This document shows, piece after piece, positions 15,300 through 21,984 of a DNA stretch of 40,700 bases; position 1 is the first letter of the stretch; every line of letters starts with the position of its first letter. Source of the stretch: a virus; the IMG/VR virus record IMGVR_UViG_3300044946_000010, positions 1 to 40,700 of that record; one strand, written 5' to 3'. The notes beneath the pieces were generated by a model. The model was given only the letters and a program-made list of their open reading frames with translations. It had not been told where the DNA came from and did no database searches. The translations under genes and the position numbers were made by a program.

Positions 15300-15862
15300 G
15301 ATTCCTCCCTATTTTGCGAGTCACGATGAAAATCCTTGCGCTTGATCTTCACCATTCTGCCGTCTTGATGGTGCCAGACGATTCCCTCTCCGTTGAATCC
15401 CAGAAGATAGTCGCGGAGGCCGTCAAAGTCACGTGGCACATCATTCAATCGAATGACACCATGCAGAAATAGCGCATGCACTTTCAGTGCAAGCGGATTT
15501 CCTTGGATCTTCGGGCCGCAGAGTTCGTAGGTGCCATTCACCCATCCTTCCCCGCTATCCTTGAATGCCTCGCGGTGATACTGGTCCTCTGGACCATCGC
15601 CTACCGGCAACCACCCGGGCCAATGCCCCGTCGTCGGATCGGGATCTTGCGCGGCCTCGAAACCGGCCGGCGGCGTCTTTCCTTTCTTCGCGTCATACCG
15701 CTTGTAAAGGATGCCGCCACGAACCATGCAGCACGTACCGTCCAGCTTCAGCGTCGCGATTCCTTCGCCATTGATGACCCATTCAGCACCCGGAACAACT
15801 TCATTGCGGACGAGGCGGTCGCCTTCGTAGTTGCGTTGAAATAACGAGATGATTTTCTTCAC
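15296..15862 (-). CDS. RNA-ligase-like nucleotidyltransferase (DUF5565-type)
   Basis: A 188-aa protein with the covalent nucleotidyltransferase motifs in order: motif I TLKLDGT (adenylated lysine candidate K39), motif III-like TYELCG (111-116), motif IV EGIVW (159-163) and motif V MVKIKRKDF (170-178). These define the adenylation domain of ATP-dependent nucleic acid ligases; there is no OB-fold or other extra domain. Small single-domain versions are annotated as RNA ligases in some phages and could repair tRNA cut by host defence nucleases, which fits with the phage tRNA nearby. DNA versus RNA substrate cannot be decided from sequence. Confidence 0.8.
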   Translation of the reverse strand: MKKIISLFQRNYEGDRLVRNEVVPGAEWVINGEGIATLKLDGTCCMVRGGILYKRYDAKKGKTPPAGFEAAQDPDPTTGHWPGWLPVGDGPEDQYHREAFKDSGEGWVNGTYELCGPKIQGNPLALKVHALFLHGVIRLNDVPRDFDGLRDYLLGFNGEGIVWHHQDGRMVKIKRKDFHRDSQNREES

Positions 15863-16044
15863 GCTTCCTCCTTATCCAGACAGTCGCGGAACCATTCCCA
15901 TCCGCAGCGGCTGCAAGTCAGACAAAGATCCTCTTTAACCACCGGATATTGAGTACCGGGATACATCCAAGGTTCGGCGCGGTACTCCACCGTCTTCCCC
16001 GGATACCCGCACTTAGCGCAGTTCTCGTGTTGGTCGTATTTCAT
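15859..16044 (-). CDS. Zinc-ribbon protein (61 aa)
   Basis: The start is the ATG at 16044, which overlaps the upstream TGA in an ATGA junction; the longer open frame to 16110 is a shadow of the 38-aa gene. Two CxxC knuckles, CAKCG and CSRCGW, with CLTC close to the second, fit a zinc ribbon. The C-terminus is acidic and overlaps the ligase-like gene by 4 nt. It is a possible nucleic-acid-binding or adaptor protein. Confidence 0.7.
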   Translation of the reverse strand: MKYDQHENCAKCGYPGKTVEYRAEPWMYPGTQYPVVKEDLCLTCSRCGWEWFRDCLDKEEA

Positions 16045-16157
16045 TTTGCTTTCGCCCCGAAAATTCCCCACGGCCCTGCGGCTCGGTTCATCGCGATAAC
16101 TTCGTCCCAAATCCGCTCAAGACGGTTCTTGTCCATTTCCAGTTTTACGGATTTCAT
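16041..16157 (-). CDS. 38-aa hypothetical protein
   Basis: The ATG at 16157 overlaps the TGA of the upstream gene, and its own TGA overlaps the next ATG, both as ATGA. The peptide has an amphipathic helix (LEMDKNRLERIWDEVIAM) and a Gly/Pro tail ending GIFGAKAK. The two coupled junctions are the main evidence that it is translated. Confidence 0.65.
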   Translation of the reverse strand: MKSVKLEMDKNRLERIWDEVIAMNRAAGPWGIFGAKAK

Positions 16158-16717
16158 GCTGCTGCCTCCATTTCGTCGAGATGGTCGAGGTGAATGGTCA
16201 TGTCTTGCCGTATGACTCGGCCGGTGATCGTCTCGCGGGGCTTGACCAATCCGGACGCAACGAGGAACGGATTGACAGCTGCAATGGCGCGCTCAGGACG
16301 CGTGCGCCCCTTTCGTTTCGTCACCACATCCTTGTCAGCGCCTAAAGCAATCAGTCGTGTGTAGACGCCACGGCGCGGGATTTCGCCCGCGATATGCCAT
16401 TCGCCCCGGTGAAGTCGAAGACATTCTCCGGTCGATTGTTTTGTTTTCCCCGTCTTCGCCGCAAGCTCGCCGGCCGTCATGGGGCGCTCTGCAAGCAATT
16501 CAACGATTCGGTTCCAACCGCGATTCTCGAAGAATCTGCCATCCGTCGGGCGGCGCAACTTCAGAACCTTTTGCGCATATGCCTTGAATGAGCTGGCCGG
16601 ATGATTCGGCAGCATCTTCTCGATCTCTTCGATCGGCATATGGGTCGGGTAATGCTTCTTCAGGATAGCCACCTCAGTCGTCAGCCAAGGGGAACGATTA
16701 GGTTTGCGCACTTTCAT
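16154..16717 (-). CDS. Putative DNA-binding protein (Myb/SANT-like plus winged-helix-like)
   Basis: A 187-aa protein. Residues 8-57 (SPWLTTEVAILKKHYPTHMP, then ML..HPASSFKAYAQKV) match the helical spacing of Myb/SANT or GcrA-like DNA-binding domains. Residues about 66-115 (IVELLAERPMTAGELAAKTG) resemble a winged helix that reads modular promoters. The basic C-terminal segment may add contacts. It lies in the leftward operon with replication genes, so a role as a transcription or replication regulator is likely but unproven. Confidence 0.65.
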   Translation of the reverse strand: MKVRKPNRSPWLTTEVAILKKHYPTHMPIEEIEKMLPNHPASSFKAYAQKVLKLRRPTDGRFFENRGWNRIVELLAERPMTAGELAAKTGKTKQSTGECLRLHRGEWHIAGEIPRRGVYTRLIALGADKDVVTKRKGRTRPERAIAAVNPFLVASGLVKPRETITGRVIRQDMTIHLDHLDEMEAAA

Positions 16718-17145
16718 GCGACCTCCTGGTGATTCCAGTAGTTCTCTTCGACCACCTGCATTGCTGCGGCAAGCTCGCCGATGGTGATCATCTTCAGTTG
16801 CTCCACCCAGATCCCGATCGCATCCGCCACAGCCTTCTCATCCTCGCCCGATTGGAAAGCAAGTCTGCCCGTTTCGTGATAAACCGGAACCATACGTCGC
16901 ATTGCTTCATGTGCTTCGTTAAACGCATCCCGCGCCTCCGATCCAAGTCCAGCCTTCGCCAGCAGCCAGCCATGGTTAAGGCAGTTCGCCAGCGTGTCCC
17001 ATTGGTCTTTCGTGCCATGGCCGCGTGTGACCGCATCCAACGCTGCCAACGCAGCAATCTCAAGTTCGTCCGAGAACTCGCCCGTCACCGCCTCCTTCAT
17101 GACCCGGTTCCTCTCAAGCGCTGCGGCACAAGCGTTTAGCTTCAC
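16714..17145 (-). CDS. Hypothetical helical protein (143 aa)
   Basis: The GTG at 17145 overlaps the stop of the preceding 12-codon ORF (GTGA). The protein is mostly helical with a repeated Ala-rich pattern (LEIAALAALDAVTRGHGT and NHGWLLAKAGLGSEARDAF) and an acidic C-terminus. I have seen similar proteins in other proteobacterial phages without known function. Its stop overlaps the next start by 4 nt (ATGA). Confidence 0.7.
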   Translation of the reverse strand: MKLNACAAALERNRVMKEAVTGEFSDELEIAALAALDAVTRGHGTKDQWDTLANCLNHGWLLAKAGLGSEARDAFNEAHEAMRRMVPVYHETGRLAFQSGEDEKAVADAIGIWVEQLKMITIGELAAAMQVVEENYWNHQEVA

Positions 17146-17180
17146 GGGCCGCGGCCGGTATTTTTCTTGGGTTTGCTCAT
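17142..17180 (-). CDS. 12-aa basic micro-ORF coupled at both ends
   Basis: MSKPKKNTGRGP. Its ATG (17178-17180) overlaps the stop of the HNH gene, and its TGA (17142-17144) overlaps the GTG start of the next gene; GAGGAG lies just upstream. It may be a coupling peptide that carries ribosomes across the gap left by the HNH insertion. Function as a peptide is unproven. Confidence 0.35.
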   Translation of the reverse strand: MSKPKKNTGRGP

Positions 17181-17779
17181 CTCCTCACTCCTTTCCCGTT
17201 GTGAGTTTTCTTCTCTGCGAACAGAGCCTCAAAATCAGAGGCACCGGCTTTCTTGCGCCTCACGATCGTAAAGTTGGAAACATTTACGCGAGGATCGCGC
17301 GCCCATTCATTCGGCGTCTTTGTTTCACCATCGAAAGTAATGGCGTGATGACCCTTATACGTGTGCCGTGGCATCCGGATGCCACGTTGCGTATTGCATG
17401 GGCTACAAAGCGGCCTCAGATTTTTCGGGTCGTTATTGGCCGGGTTCTCGTCGATATGGTCGATATGCGCCGTCTTCCACGTCAGATGCTTGCCGCATAG
17501 CTCGCACGGCGGAACGATATCCCCGATACGGTCATAAACGATCTTTCGGTGCTCCCATACCTGCCCAGTGCTATCCGCCAACGGATGATCCGGCATGTAT
17601 ATCGTCCAGTAACCCCTAGAATCCTGACGGCGAATCGTCCTTTGCTTTGGCGAAAGATGGTAGGAGCCATTCCTCATGAACCGGAAGTAATGCTTCTGGC
17701 AGACTTGCTGCTCGGTGTACATTGCGGTCCGATCGCATCCCTCGATCTTGCAATTTTTGGGTTCTACGCGCTTTTTCAC
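17177..17779 (-). CDS. Free-standing HNH endonuclease overlapping ninG
   Basis: A 200-aa protein starting at the GTG at 17779. The N-terminal Cys/His cluster (CKIEGCDRTA and CQKHYFRFM) is a likely zinc finger. The HNH core is at about residues 92-136 (CELCGKHLTWKTAHIDHIDE, then NLRPLCSPCNTQRG), and a helix-turn-helix-like DNA-contact tail follows (TPNEWARDPRVNVSNFTI). Such genes behave as homing endonucleases. Its first 164 bases overlap the 3' part of ninG in another frame, as if it had landed in the end of that gene. Confidence 0.85.
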   Translation of the reverse strand: MKKRVEPKNCKIEGCDRTAMYTEQQVCQKHYFRFMRNGSYHLSPKQRTIRRQDSRGYWTIYMPDHPLADSTGQVWEHRKIVYDRIGDIVPPCELCGKHLTWKTAHIDHIDENPANNDPKNLRPLCSPCNTQRGIRMPRHTYKGHHAITFDGETKTPNEWARDPRVNVSNFTIVRRKKAGASDFEALFAEKKTHNGKGVRR

Positions 17780-18320
17780 GGAAGATCCTTTTCAGACGTT
17801 TCAGATATTCGACATCGAACTTCCTTACGCTTTGGTCGGATTCGAGCGCTTCCACTGCCTCGATCCCGATCTTCGCGATAAGCCCCTTGCGCATTTCGAC
17901 GGAGTTCGATCCCAAGAATCGATTGCACTTCACGCATTGCGCCGCACAATTTTTTAGGTTGAAGCGGTGTTGCGGGGCGCTTCCAACACTCCGGTAGTGC
18001 CCGCAGTCGACGGCACCCCCAAACACCTGCTTTGGAGCCAGACCGCAGCTAATGCATGGCAACCCGAAGTCACGCGTGCGGACGTAGGCATTGAACGTCG
18101 CCTGAGCATCCCGTAAATGCTCGCCCCTCGTCTTCACACGTTCCCGGTCCTCCCGAGCCGTCCTGCGGGCTGTACGTGCGTCCTGAGCGGCTTTCTTCTC
18201 GGCTAGCTTCCTCGCCCATTCAAGCGAGCACGGCACCGAGCACACCTTCGACATCGACGAGATCGGCGTGAAGTCGTGGCCGCAGACCTTGCAGCGTTTG
18301 GTCTTAAGCGCGCGGATCAT
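17616..18320 (-). CDS. ninG: NinG-like recombination/endonuclease protein, 3' end overlapped
   Basis: A 234-aa NinG family member. It has a Cys pair at the start (C10, C13), a basic coiled helix (residues 35-75), and then the zinc-bound nuclease core with CISCGLAP, GGAVDCGHYRSVG and CAAQCVKCNRFLGS (about 89-140). In lambda, NinG works with Red recombination. The family normally ends soon after the LKRIFREKARR helix. Here about 44 extra residues are read through the start of the overlapping HNH gene, so the native stop was probably lost when that gene arrived. Confidence 0.85.
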   Translation of the reverse strand: MIRALKTKRCKVCGHDFTPISSMSKVCSVPCSLEWARKLAEKKAAQDARTARRTAREDRERVKTRGEHLRDAQATFNAYVRTRDFGLPCISCGLAPKQVFGGAVDCGHYRSVGSAPQHRFNLKNCAAQCVKCNRFLGSNSVEMRKGLIAKIGIEAVEALESDQSVRKFDVEYLKRLKRIFREKARRTQKLQDRGMRSDRNVHRAASLPEALLPVHEEWLLPSFAKAKDDSPSGF

Positions 18321-18753
18321 CGCTGCGTTCCGTGTAATGCTGGATTGCGTGCGTGGGGCCGATCACCGGGGCCGTCTGAACGGCCGAGGAAATCGGCTGA
18401 CGCTTTCCTACATGTGCCGTCATTTCGATCAATGCTCGTTCAATGCGCAGCAGCCATCCGTAAGCGTTTCGATCCTTCTCACGGTTGAATGCCAACTCGC
18501 CGCCCAGCGCATGACCACGAAGTTCCTGCCGGCAGAGCGAGATCGCCTCTTCGTCGCGGCCTCGCAGAGCGAGCGATAGGCGACACAAAACGCCATTCGC
18601 CCGGAGAACCATCGTGATCGCCGCATTTGCGCTAGATGGCTGCTCGTGATGGCAGAAGCACCACCATTGACCGCCGCTTCCCATCGAGCCGGCCAGTGGG
18701 CAGCCATACGCCGCACACATGCCCCACGGTTGGCCTTCAACCAAGTCGTTCAT
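18304..18753 (-). CDS. Hypothetical Cys/His-containing protein (149 aa)
   Basis: The start is the ATG at 18753, which overlaps the replication gene stop (ATGA); the longer open frame to 19050 lies inside that gene. The N-terminal part has CAAYGCPLAG and WWCFCHHEQ, a possible zinc site, followed by helices. It overlaps ninG by 17 nt. Position between replication and ninG genes suggests a DNA metabolism role, but no family is recognised. Confidence 0.65.
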   Translation of the reverse strand: MNDLVEGQPWGMCAAYGCPLAGSMGSGGQWWCFCHHEQPSSANAAITMVLRANGVLCRLSLALRGRDEEAISLCRQELRGHALGGELAFNREKDRNAYGWLLRIERALIEMTAHVGKRQPISSAVQTAPVIGPTHAIQHYTERSDDPRA

Positions 18754-19658
18754 GCTGCCCCTCGCTCGTTGATCGCATTGATGATTCTGGCTTTGAACTG
18801 CGCTTCGCTTTCGCCCGGACGCGCATCCGCAATCCCGAGTTCGCGCGCCTTGGCGCTCATGGATTGGATCGTCATCATCCAAGCACCCTCTTTCGGCTTC
18901 TTCGGTACCTCCATCGTCGCAAGCACGCGGTCCGCATAGGCGACGATGTTTGAGATAGGCTCTGTCGCTTCCGCGTAAGACTTCGCGATCGCCGCGTCCA
19001 CCTGCGCCGCCTGAATTCCGGCATTGACCCAGCGTGCGAAGATCGGCCAATAGCGCTTGCGATGGCTGATGTCAGTCGGATCTGCCTCGAATGCATGCTT
19101 TGCCCTAAGGTGTCGAAGCCACTCGGCCTCGTCTTTCGGAATCCAATCATCGTCATGATCGCTAGCAGTAGCGATGACGATTGAAGTACGTAGAGAGGTG
19201 TTAGTACCTTCTTCTCTTACTCTTACTCTTTCTCTAGTCCGCTTTTCATCTGCATCGTCTGCGGACAGATTGCGGACAGATTGCGGACATTTGTCCTTCT
19301 TGCGTCCGTTCTCTTTTCGCTTTTGATCCTCCGCTCGACGCTTTGCGGACTGGCTGTTGTGCTCGTCGAACTCAGGCAGGACAAGGGTTTGCGAGCCGTC
19401 GAAGTGCAACCATTCGACCGAAACCATCGCCTGAGAAAAGCCCTCCCAGCCGATCATGTGATCCATCAATTCTGGTGTATAGCCAACCAGTACACCATCC
19501 TCGCTGTGTTGGTCAAAAATGCACCAAACTGCATGAAGTCCGCCGATGACACGAAACTTGTCCGTCTTTGTCTGGACATCGTGCGGACGCATTGCGGACA
19601 AAATGCGGACAATTTTCGGATGCGTGAGCAATTCAGACCTCATTTTTATCCAAGCCAT
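18750..19658 (-). CDS. Replication initiation protein O-like
   Basis: A 302-aa protein starting at the ATG at 19658, with GAGGAGG upstream; an open frame to 19706 adds residues that look non-coding. The N-terminal domain (MAWIKMRSELLTHPKIVRIL, then WLHFDGSQTLVLPEFDEHN) has the winged-helix pattern of phage O or DnaT-like initiators. A charged linker follows (KRRAEDQKRKENGRKKDK), then a C-terminal helical part (RYWPIFARWVNAGIQAAQVD) like helicase-loading regions. It probably opens the phage origin and recruits host helicase. No phage DNA polymerase or helicase is seen, so the host machinery is needed. Confidence 0.7.
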   Translation of the reverse strand: MAWIKMRSELLTHPKIVRILSAMRPHDVQTKTDKFRVIGGLHAVWCIFDQHSEDGVLVGYTPELMDHMIGWEGFSQAMVSVEWLHFDGSQTLVLPEFDEHNSQSAKRRAEDQKRKENGRKKDKCPQSVRNLSADDADEKRTRERVRVREEGTNTSLRTSIVIATASDHDDDWIPKDEAEWLRHLRAKHAFEADPTDISHRKRYWPIFARWVNAGIQAAQVDAAIAKSYAEATEPISNIVAYADRVLATMEVPKKPKEGAWMMTIQSMSAKARELGIADARPGESEAQFKARIINAINERGAA

Positions 19659-19695
19659 CGTGCCTCCTCGGCACCTTTGAAAGGAAGCTCTGCAC

Positions 19696-19785
19696 TCACA
19701 GTTCATGCCCCATCACGAGATACGGCGCTCCAATGAAGAGCATGCCGAAGAAGCCGAAGAGGAAGCCGTCGATGAGCCAGTTCAT
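19696..19785 (-). CDS. 29-aa membrane protein
   Basis: The ATG at 19785 overlaps the TGA of the 103-aa gene. The peptide is one hydrophobic, Phe- and Gly-rich segment (FLFGFFGMLFIGAPYLVM) with polar ends. It is one of four tiny membrane proteins around the 103-aa gene, and its function is unknown. Confidence 0.6.
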   Translation of the reverse strand: MNWLIDGFLFGFFGMLFIGAPYLVMGHEL

Positions 19786-20093
19786 GCCGGGATCTCGGTA
19801 TCGATGTCGTCGGTTACAGGGATGCCACCCAAGGGAATCAGCTTGTCGTCGCGCATTGGAATTTCCGCGAAGAATTTGGTCGACAAAGAACCTTTCCAGG
19901 GGAGGGCCTCACGACCGCGAACGCGCCATACGGCCCCACAATATGTAGTAATAAGACAGCGGACAACACCGTCAACGGAAAGGAATTCCTCTCCCTCAAC
20001 GGCAATACTCAAGACCTCGACAATTCGGCCGTTTAACTCAGGCAGCATCTCGATGCCTCTTATGATTGCAAGATCGCCGGCTTTTACGTTCAC
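19782..20093 (-). CDS. Hypothetical SH3-like protein (103 aa)
   Basis: The GTG at 20093 overlaps the previous stop (GTGA). The N-terminus (KAGDLAIIRGIEMLPELNGR) has the look of a small SH3/KOW-like barrel, followed by beta-rich sequence and an acidic tail. It sits between tiny membrane proteins in the leftward operon. It is a soluble protein of unknown role. Confidence 0.65.
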   Translation of the reverse strand: MNVKAGDLAIIRGIEMLPELNGRIVEVLSIAVEGEEFLSVDGVVRCLITTYCGAVWRVRGREALPWKGSLSTKFFAEIPMRDDKLIPLGGIPVTDDIDTEIPA

Positions 20094-20182
20094 TTTCCAC
20101 CTCTAGTAAGCCAGCCAAGCAACCCAAACAGCCCGAAGAACAGGGCTCCCCATGCGATAAGTGCGATTGAAAGTTGGCTCAT
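20090..20182 (-). CDS. 30-aa membrane protein
   Basis: The ATG at 20182 overlaps the TGA of the 47-aa gene, and its own TGA overlaps the GTG of the 103-aa gene. The product is a single transmembrane segment (LIAWGALFFGLFGLLGWL) with a basic end (TRGGK), so the C-terminus is probably cytoplasmic. Confidence 0.6.
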   Translation of the reverse strand: MSQLSIALIAWGALFFGLFGLLGWLTRGGK

Positions 20183-20322
20183 GGCAGCACCGTTAAGAAG
20201 AGACACGCCAGAATCAAAGCAATGGAAGCGATGCGGAGTTTGTCCGGTGGCACTTCGAAAAAACCGATTGCCCAGAAAACCGTCGACATCGCAGCCAAAT
20301 GCCCACAGATCAAACGAATCAT
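20179..20322 (-). CDS. 47-aa two-segment membrane protein
   Basis: ATGA overlaps at both ends. Two hydrophobic stretches (residues 8-22 and 31-47, IASIALILACLFLTVL) are joined by a short polar turn EVPPDK, a holin-like hairpin topology, although it is not in the lysis block. Function is unknown. Confidence 0.6.
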   Translation of the reverse strand: MIRLICGHLAAMSTVFWAIGFFEVPPDKLRIASIALILACLFLTVLP

Positions 20323-20420
20323 GATGATTCCCCCATTGCCGCTACAGCCATGAACAGAGCGCCATAACAGGCGCCGGTCATGAAGGCGGAGAGCAGCAAG
20401 ATACAGGTGGTTTCGGTCAT
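20319..20420 (-). CDS. 33-aa membrane protein
   Basis: ATG at 20420 with AGGGAGAC upstream, and TGA overlapping the next ATG. The peptide is hydrophobic through TCILLLSAFMTGACYGALFM. It is the first of the chain of tiny membrane proteins after the HTH gene; function unknown. Confidence 0.55.
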   Translation of the reverse strand: MTETTCILLLSAFMTGACYGALFMAVAAMGESS

Positions 20421-20474
20421 TGATAGTCTCCCTGATGGAACTACGCCTTGATATTATCGTGCCGATGTACGAGA

Positions 20475-20675
20475 CTAGATCGTGCCGCTGGCGAAAAGAT
20501 CGGCCAGCGTTTTCAGCTTCACGTATGAAGCATTAGGGAATTTCCCTACGCTGAATTTTTGAAGCCACGAATACGAAATACCTGTGAGACGCGAGATCTC
20601 CGTGAACCTGCCGTTGCGCTTGACGAGCGCGGTTCGAACGTCATCGATAAGGGACGGGCCTTGCTGGGTGCTCAT
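20475..20675 (-). CDS. Small HTH regulator (66 aa), leftward
   Basis: The start is the ATG at 20675, with GGAGG upstream; the open frame continues back across the promoter region and is not coding there. Residues about 20-57 (RFTEISRLTGISYSWLQKFS, then NASYVKLKTLADLF) form an XRE/Cro-like helix-turn-helix. It heads the leftward operon and faces a second HTH gene on the other strand, the arrangement of a Cro/CI-like switch. It probably represses its own promoter and perhaps the rightward one. Confidence 0.75.
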   Translation of the reverse strand: MSTQQGPSLIDDVRTALVKRNGRFTEISRLTGISYSWLQKFSVGKFPNASYVKLKTLADLFASGTI

Positions 20676-20772
20676 TCGGTGTTTCCTCCATAAGTTATGT
20701 ACAAAGATAGCACTGAGGTAGTGATGGAGCAAGATATTTTTGTTTCTGGAATGAAACATCAGGAGATATACT
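20676..20772. promoter_or_regulatory. Divergent control region between two HTH genes
   Basis: For the leftward genes, a -35 TTGCTC (20727-20732, minus) and -10 TATCTT (20704-20709) are separated by 17 bp. A perfect palindrome CATAAGTTATG (20689-20699) overlaps the expected start point and could be an operator, and a looser CACT-n5-AGTG (20711-20723) lies in the spacer. A convincing rightward promoter is not seen, but AGGAG precedes the rightward ATG. Confidence 0.55.
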
Positions 20773-21063
20773 ATGGACGTGCAAGAACTACGCGAGATCA
20801 TCGCCGCAAATATCCGCGAGTGCATGGTGGCGACCGACATCAAAACAGTGGCAGAGCTGTCAAGGCTGGCAAACATCCCACAGGCCACGCTCAATCTCTA
20901 TATGACGCCGAGTAAGCCGAAGGGCGCGCCGAACTTGCGGCACCTAATAGTGCTCGCGAACTATTTCGGGATGGAGCCTTGGGAGTTGCTCTGCCCGGTC
21001 GGCGCTGCCGAGCGCGCGGTCATCAAAAGCATGGAGGCGTGGATGCGATCTAAGGATGGATAA
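20773..21063 (+). CDS. XRE-type HTH regulator (96 aa), rightward
   Basis: Residues 3-60 hold five short helices of the XRE family: ELREIIAANIRECMVATD, then VAELSRLANIPQATLNLYM for the recognition pair, and a hydrophobic LRHLIVLANYFGMEPWELL core. The C-terminal tail is basic. It is the first rightward gene and is divergent from the 66-aa HTH gene, so the two likely form the transcriptional switch. With no integrase present, this may time early transcription rather than maintain lysogeny. Confidence 0.8.
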   Translation: MDVQELREIIAANIRECMVATDIKTVAELSRLANIPQATLNLYMTPSKPKGAPNLRHLIVLANYFGMEPWELLCPVGAAERAVIKSMEAWMRSKDG

Positions 21064-21079
21064 AAATCCAAAAAACCGC

Positions 21080-21108
21080 TTGCATTCTCTCTACCTCGTT
21101 GCTATTCT
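21080..21108 (+). promoter_or_regulatory. Sigma70-like promoter for the rightward early genes
   Basis: -35 TTGCAT (21080-21085) and -10 TATTCT (21103-21108) with a 17-bp spacer, placed 43 bp before the first gene of the accessory early run. Confidence 0.6.
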
Positions 21109-21150
21109 TGTATTCAACGTCACGACAGACGAACAACCGAGGAGCCAGCC

Positions 21151-21333
21151 ATGAACACGCAGACCCTGATCACCTGGATCGACAGCCACTGCACCGCGGA
21201 GCCGACGATCGACAACGGCGATGGCACGCTGAACGTTTCGTGCATCGCAGTGGGCGCAGATCACGGCGTGTTCACGGAGTACTCGACCATCCCGGCGACG
21301 CTTAAGGCCGCGCGAGACTGGCTCGGCTATTGA
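21151..21333 (+). CDS. Hypothetical early protein (60 aa)
   Basis: GAGGAG precedes the ATG. The small acidic protein has a beta-rich centre (DGTLNVSCIAVGADHGVF) and a C-terminal helix (TLKAARDWLGY), the style of small early host-interaction proteins. It lies directly downstream of a sigma70-like promoter. No family is recognised. Confidence 0.65.
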   Translation: MNTQTLITWIDSHCTAEPTIDNGDGTLNVSCIAVGADHGVFTEYSTIPATLKAARDWLGY

Positions 21334-21357
21334 TCAATGCAGCCAAGGGAGCCAGTC

Positions 21358-21501
21358 ATGAACGCCAGCCTTTCCAGCCAACTGACCGATTCACGGAATG
21401 CGCGCGACGCGGCATTGCGTAACGGACAAGGTGCTGCTTACGTACGCCATGCGAGGCTGGTGCGGATGCTCGCGGCTCAGATCATCGGCATTGGTTGCTG
21501 A
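21358..21501 (+). CDS. Hypothetical basic early peptide (47 aa)
   Basis: AGGGAG lies 8 nt before the ATG. The peptide is Arg/Ala-rich and helical (SRNARDAALRNGQGAAY, then VRHARLVRMLAAQ). It is placed between two similar small genes in the early run. No function is recognised. Confidence 0.5.
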   Translation: MNASLSSQLTDSRNARDAALRNGQGAAYVRHARLVRMLAAQIIGIGC

Positions 21502-21528
21502 TACCCCTCCCGCTACAGGAGAACGACG

Positions 21529-21660
21529 ATGACCACAGAACACGAAATCTTCGCGCAGAAAGGTATTGACCTCGCCCTCTACCGCGAATTGCGTGCCGAA
21601 GGATGGGCCGCCCAAGCAGCGATCTTTTATGCGCGTCGCGCAGGCCGTTGGCTCGCCTGA
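21529..21660 (+). CDS. Hypothetical early peptide (43 aa)
   Basis: AGGAG lies upstream of the ATG at 21529. The peptide is helical (EIFAQKGIDLALYRELRAEG, then WAAQAAIFYARRAGRWLA) and amphipathic with a basic end. It ends 28 nt before the next ATG. No function is recognised. Confidence 0.5.
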   Translation: MTTEHEIFAQKGIDLALYRELRAEGWAAQAAIFYARRAGRWLA

Positions 21661-21687
21661 ATGGCCGGTTGCCTATGGAGAGAAAGG

Positions 21688-21948
21688 ATGGACCTGAGCA
21701 ATAAATTCACCGGCGACCGCGCCGACCTGATCGAATGTATCAAGGCGCTGCTCACGCTCGACGAACACAACGTGCTGACCGCGCGCGACCTTGGCCGCTC
21801 GGCGCGGTCGCTGCTCGCCGCAGCAGTGGACGAACTTCAGAAGGCTAAGGCCGAGATCGACAAACTGAACGCCGAGAACGCTGGGCTCGCTCTCGACAAG
21901 ATCGCTTCCACAGCGAGCACATCGGCCGACCAGCGTCCTATCGCCTGA
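21688..21948 (+). CDS. Hypothetical coiled-coil early protein (86 aa)
   Basis: The ATG at 21688 has GGAGAGAAAGG upstream and is preferred to the ATG at 21661. Residues 40-70 (LLAAAVDELQKAKAEIDKLN) predict a coiled coil, followed by a Ser/Thr-rich tail. It is probably a small dimerising early protein of unknown role. Confidence 0.6.
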   Translation: MDLSNKFTGDRADLIECIKALLTLDEHNVLTARDLGRSARSLLAAAVDELQKAKAEIDKLNAENAGLALDKIASTASTSADQRPIA

Positions 21949-21984
21949 CCACCCGCTCCCGCCCTGCGGGCAATGGAGACCAAC

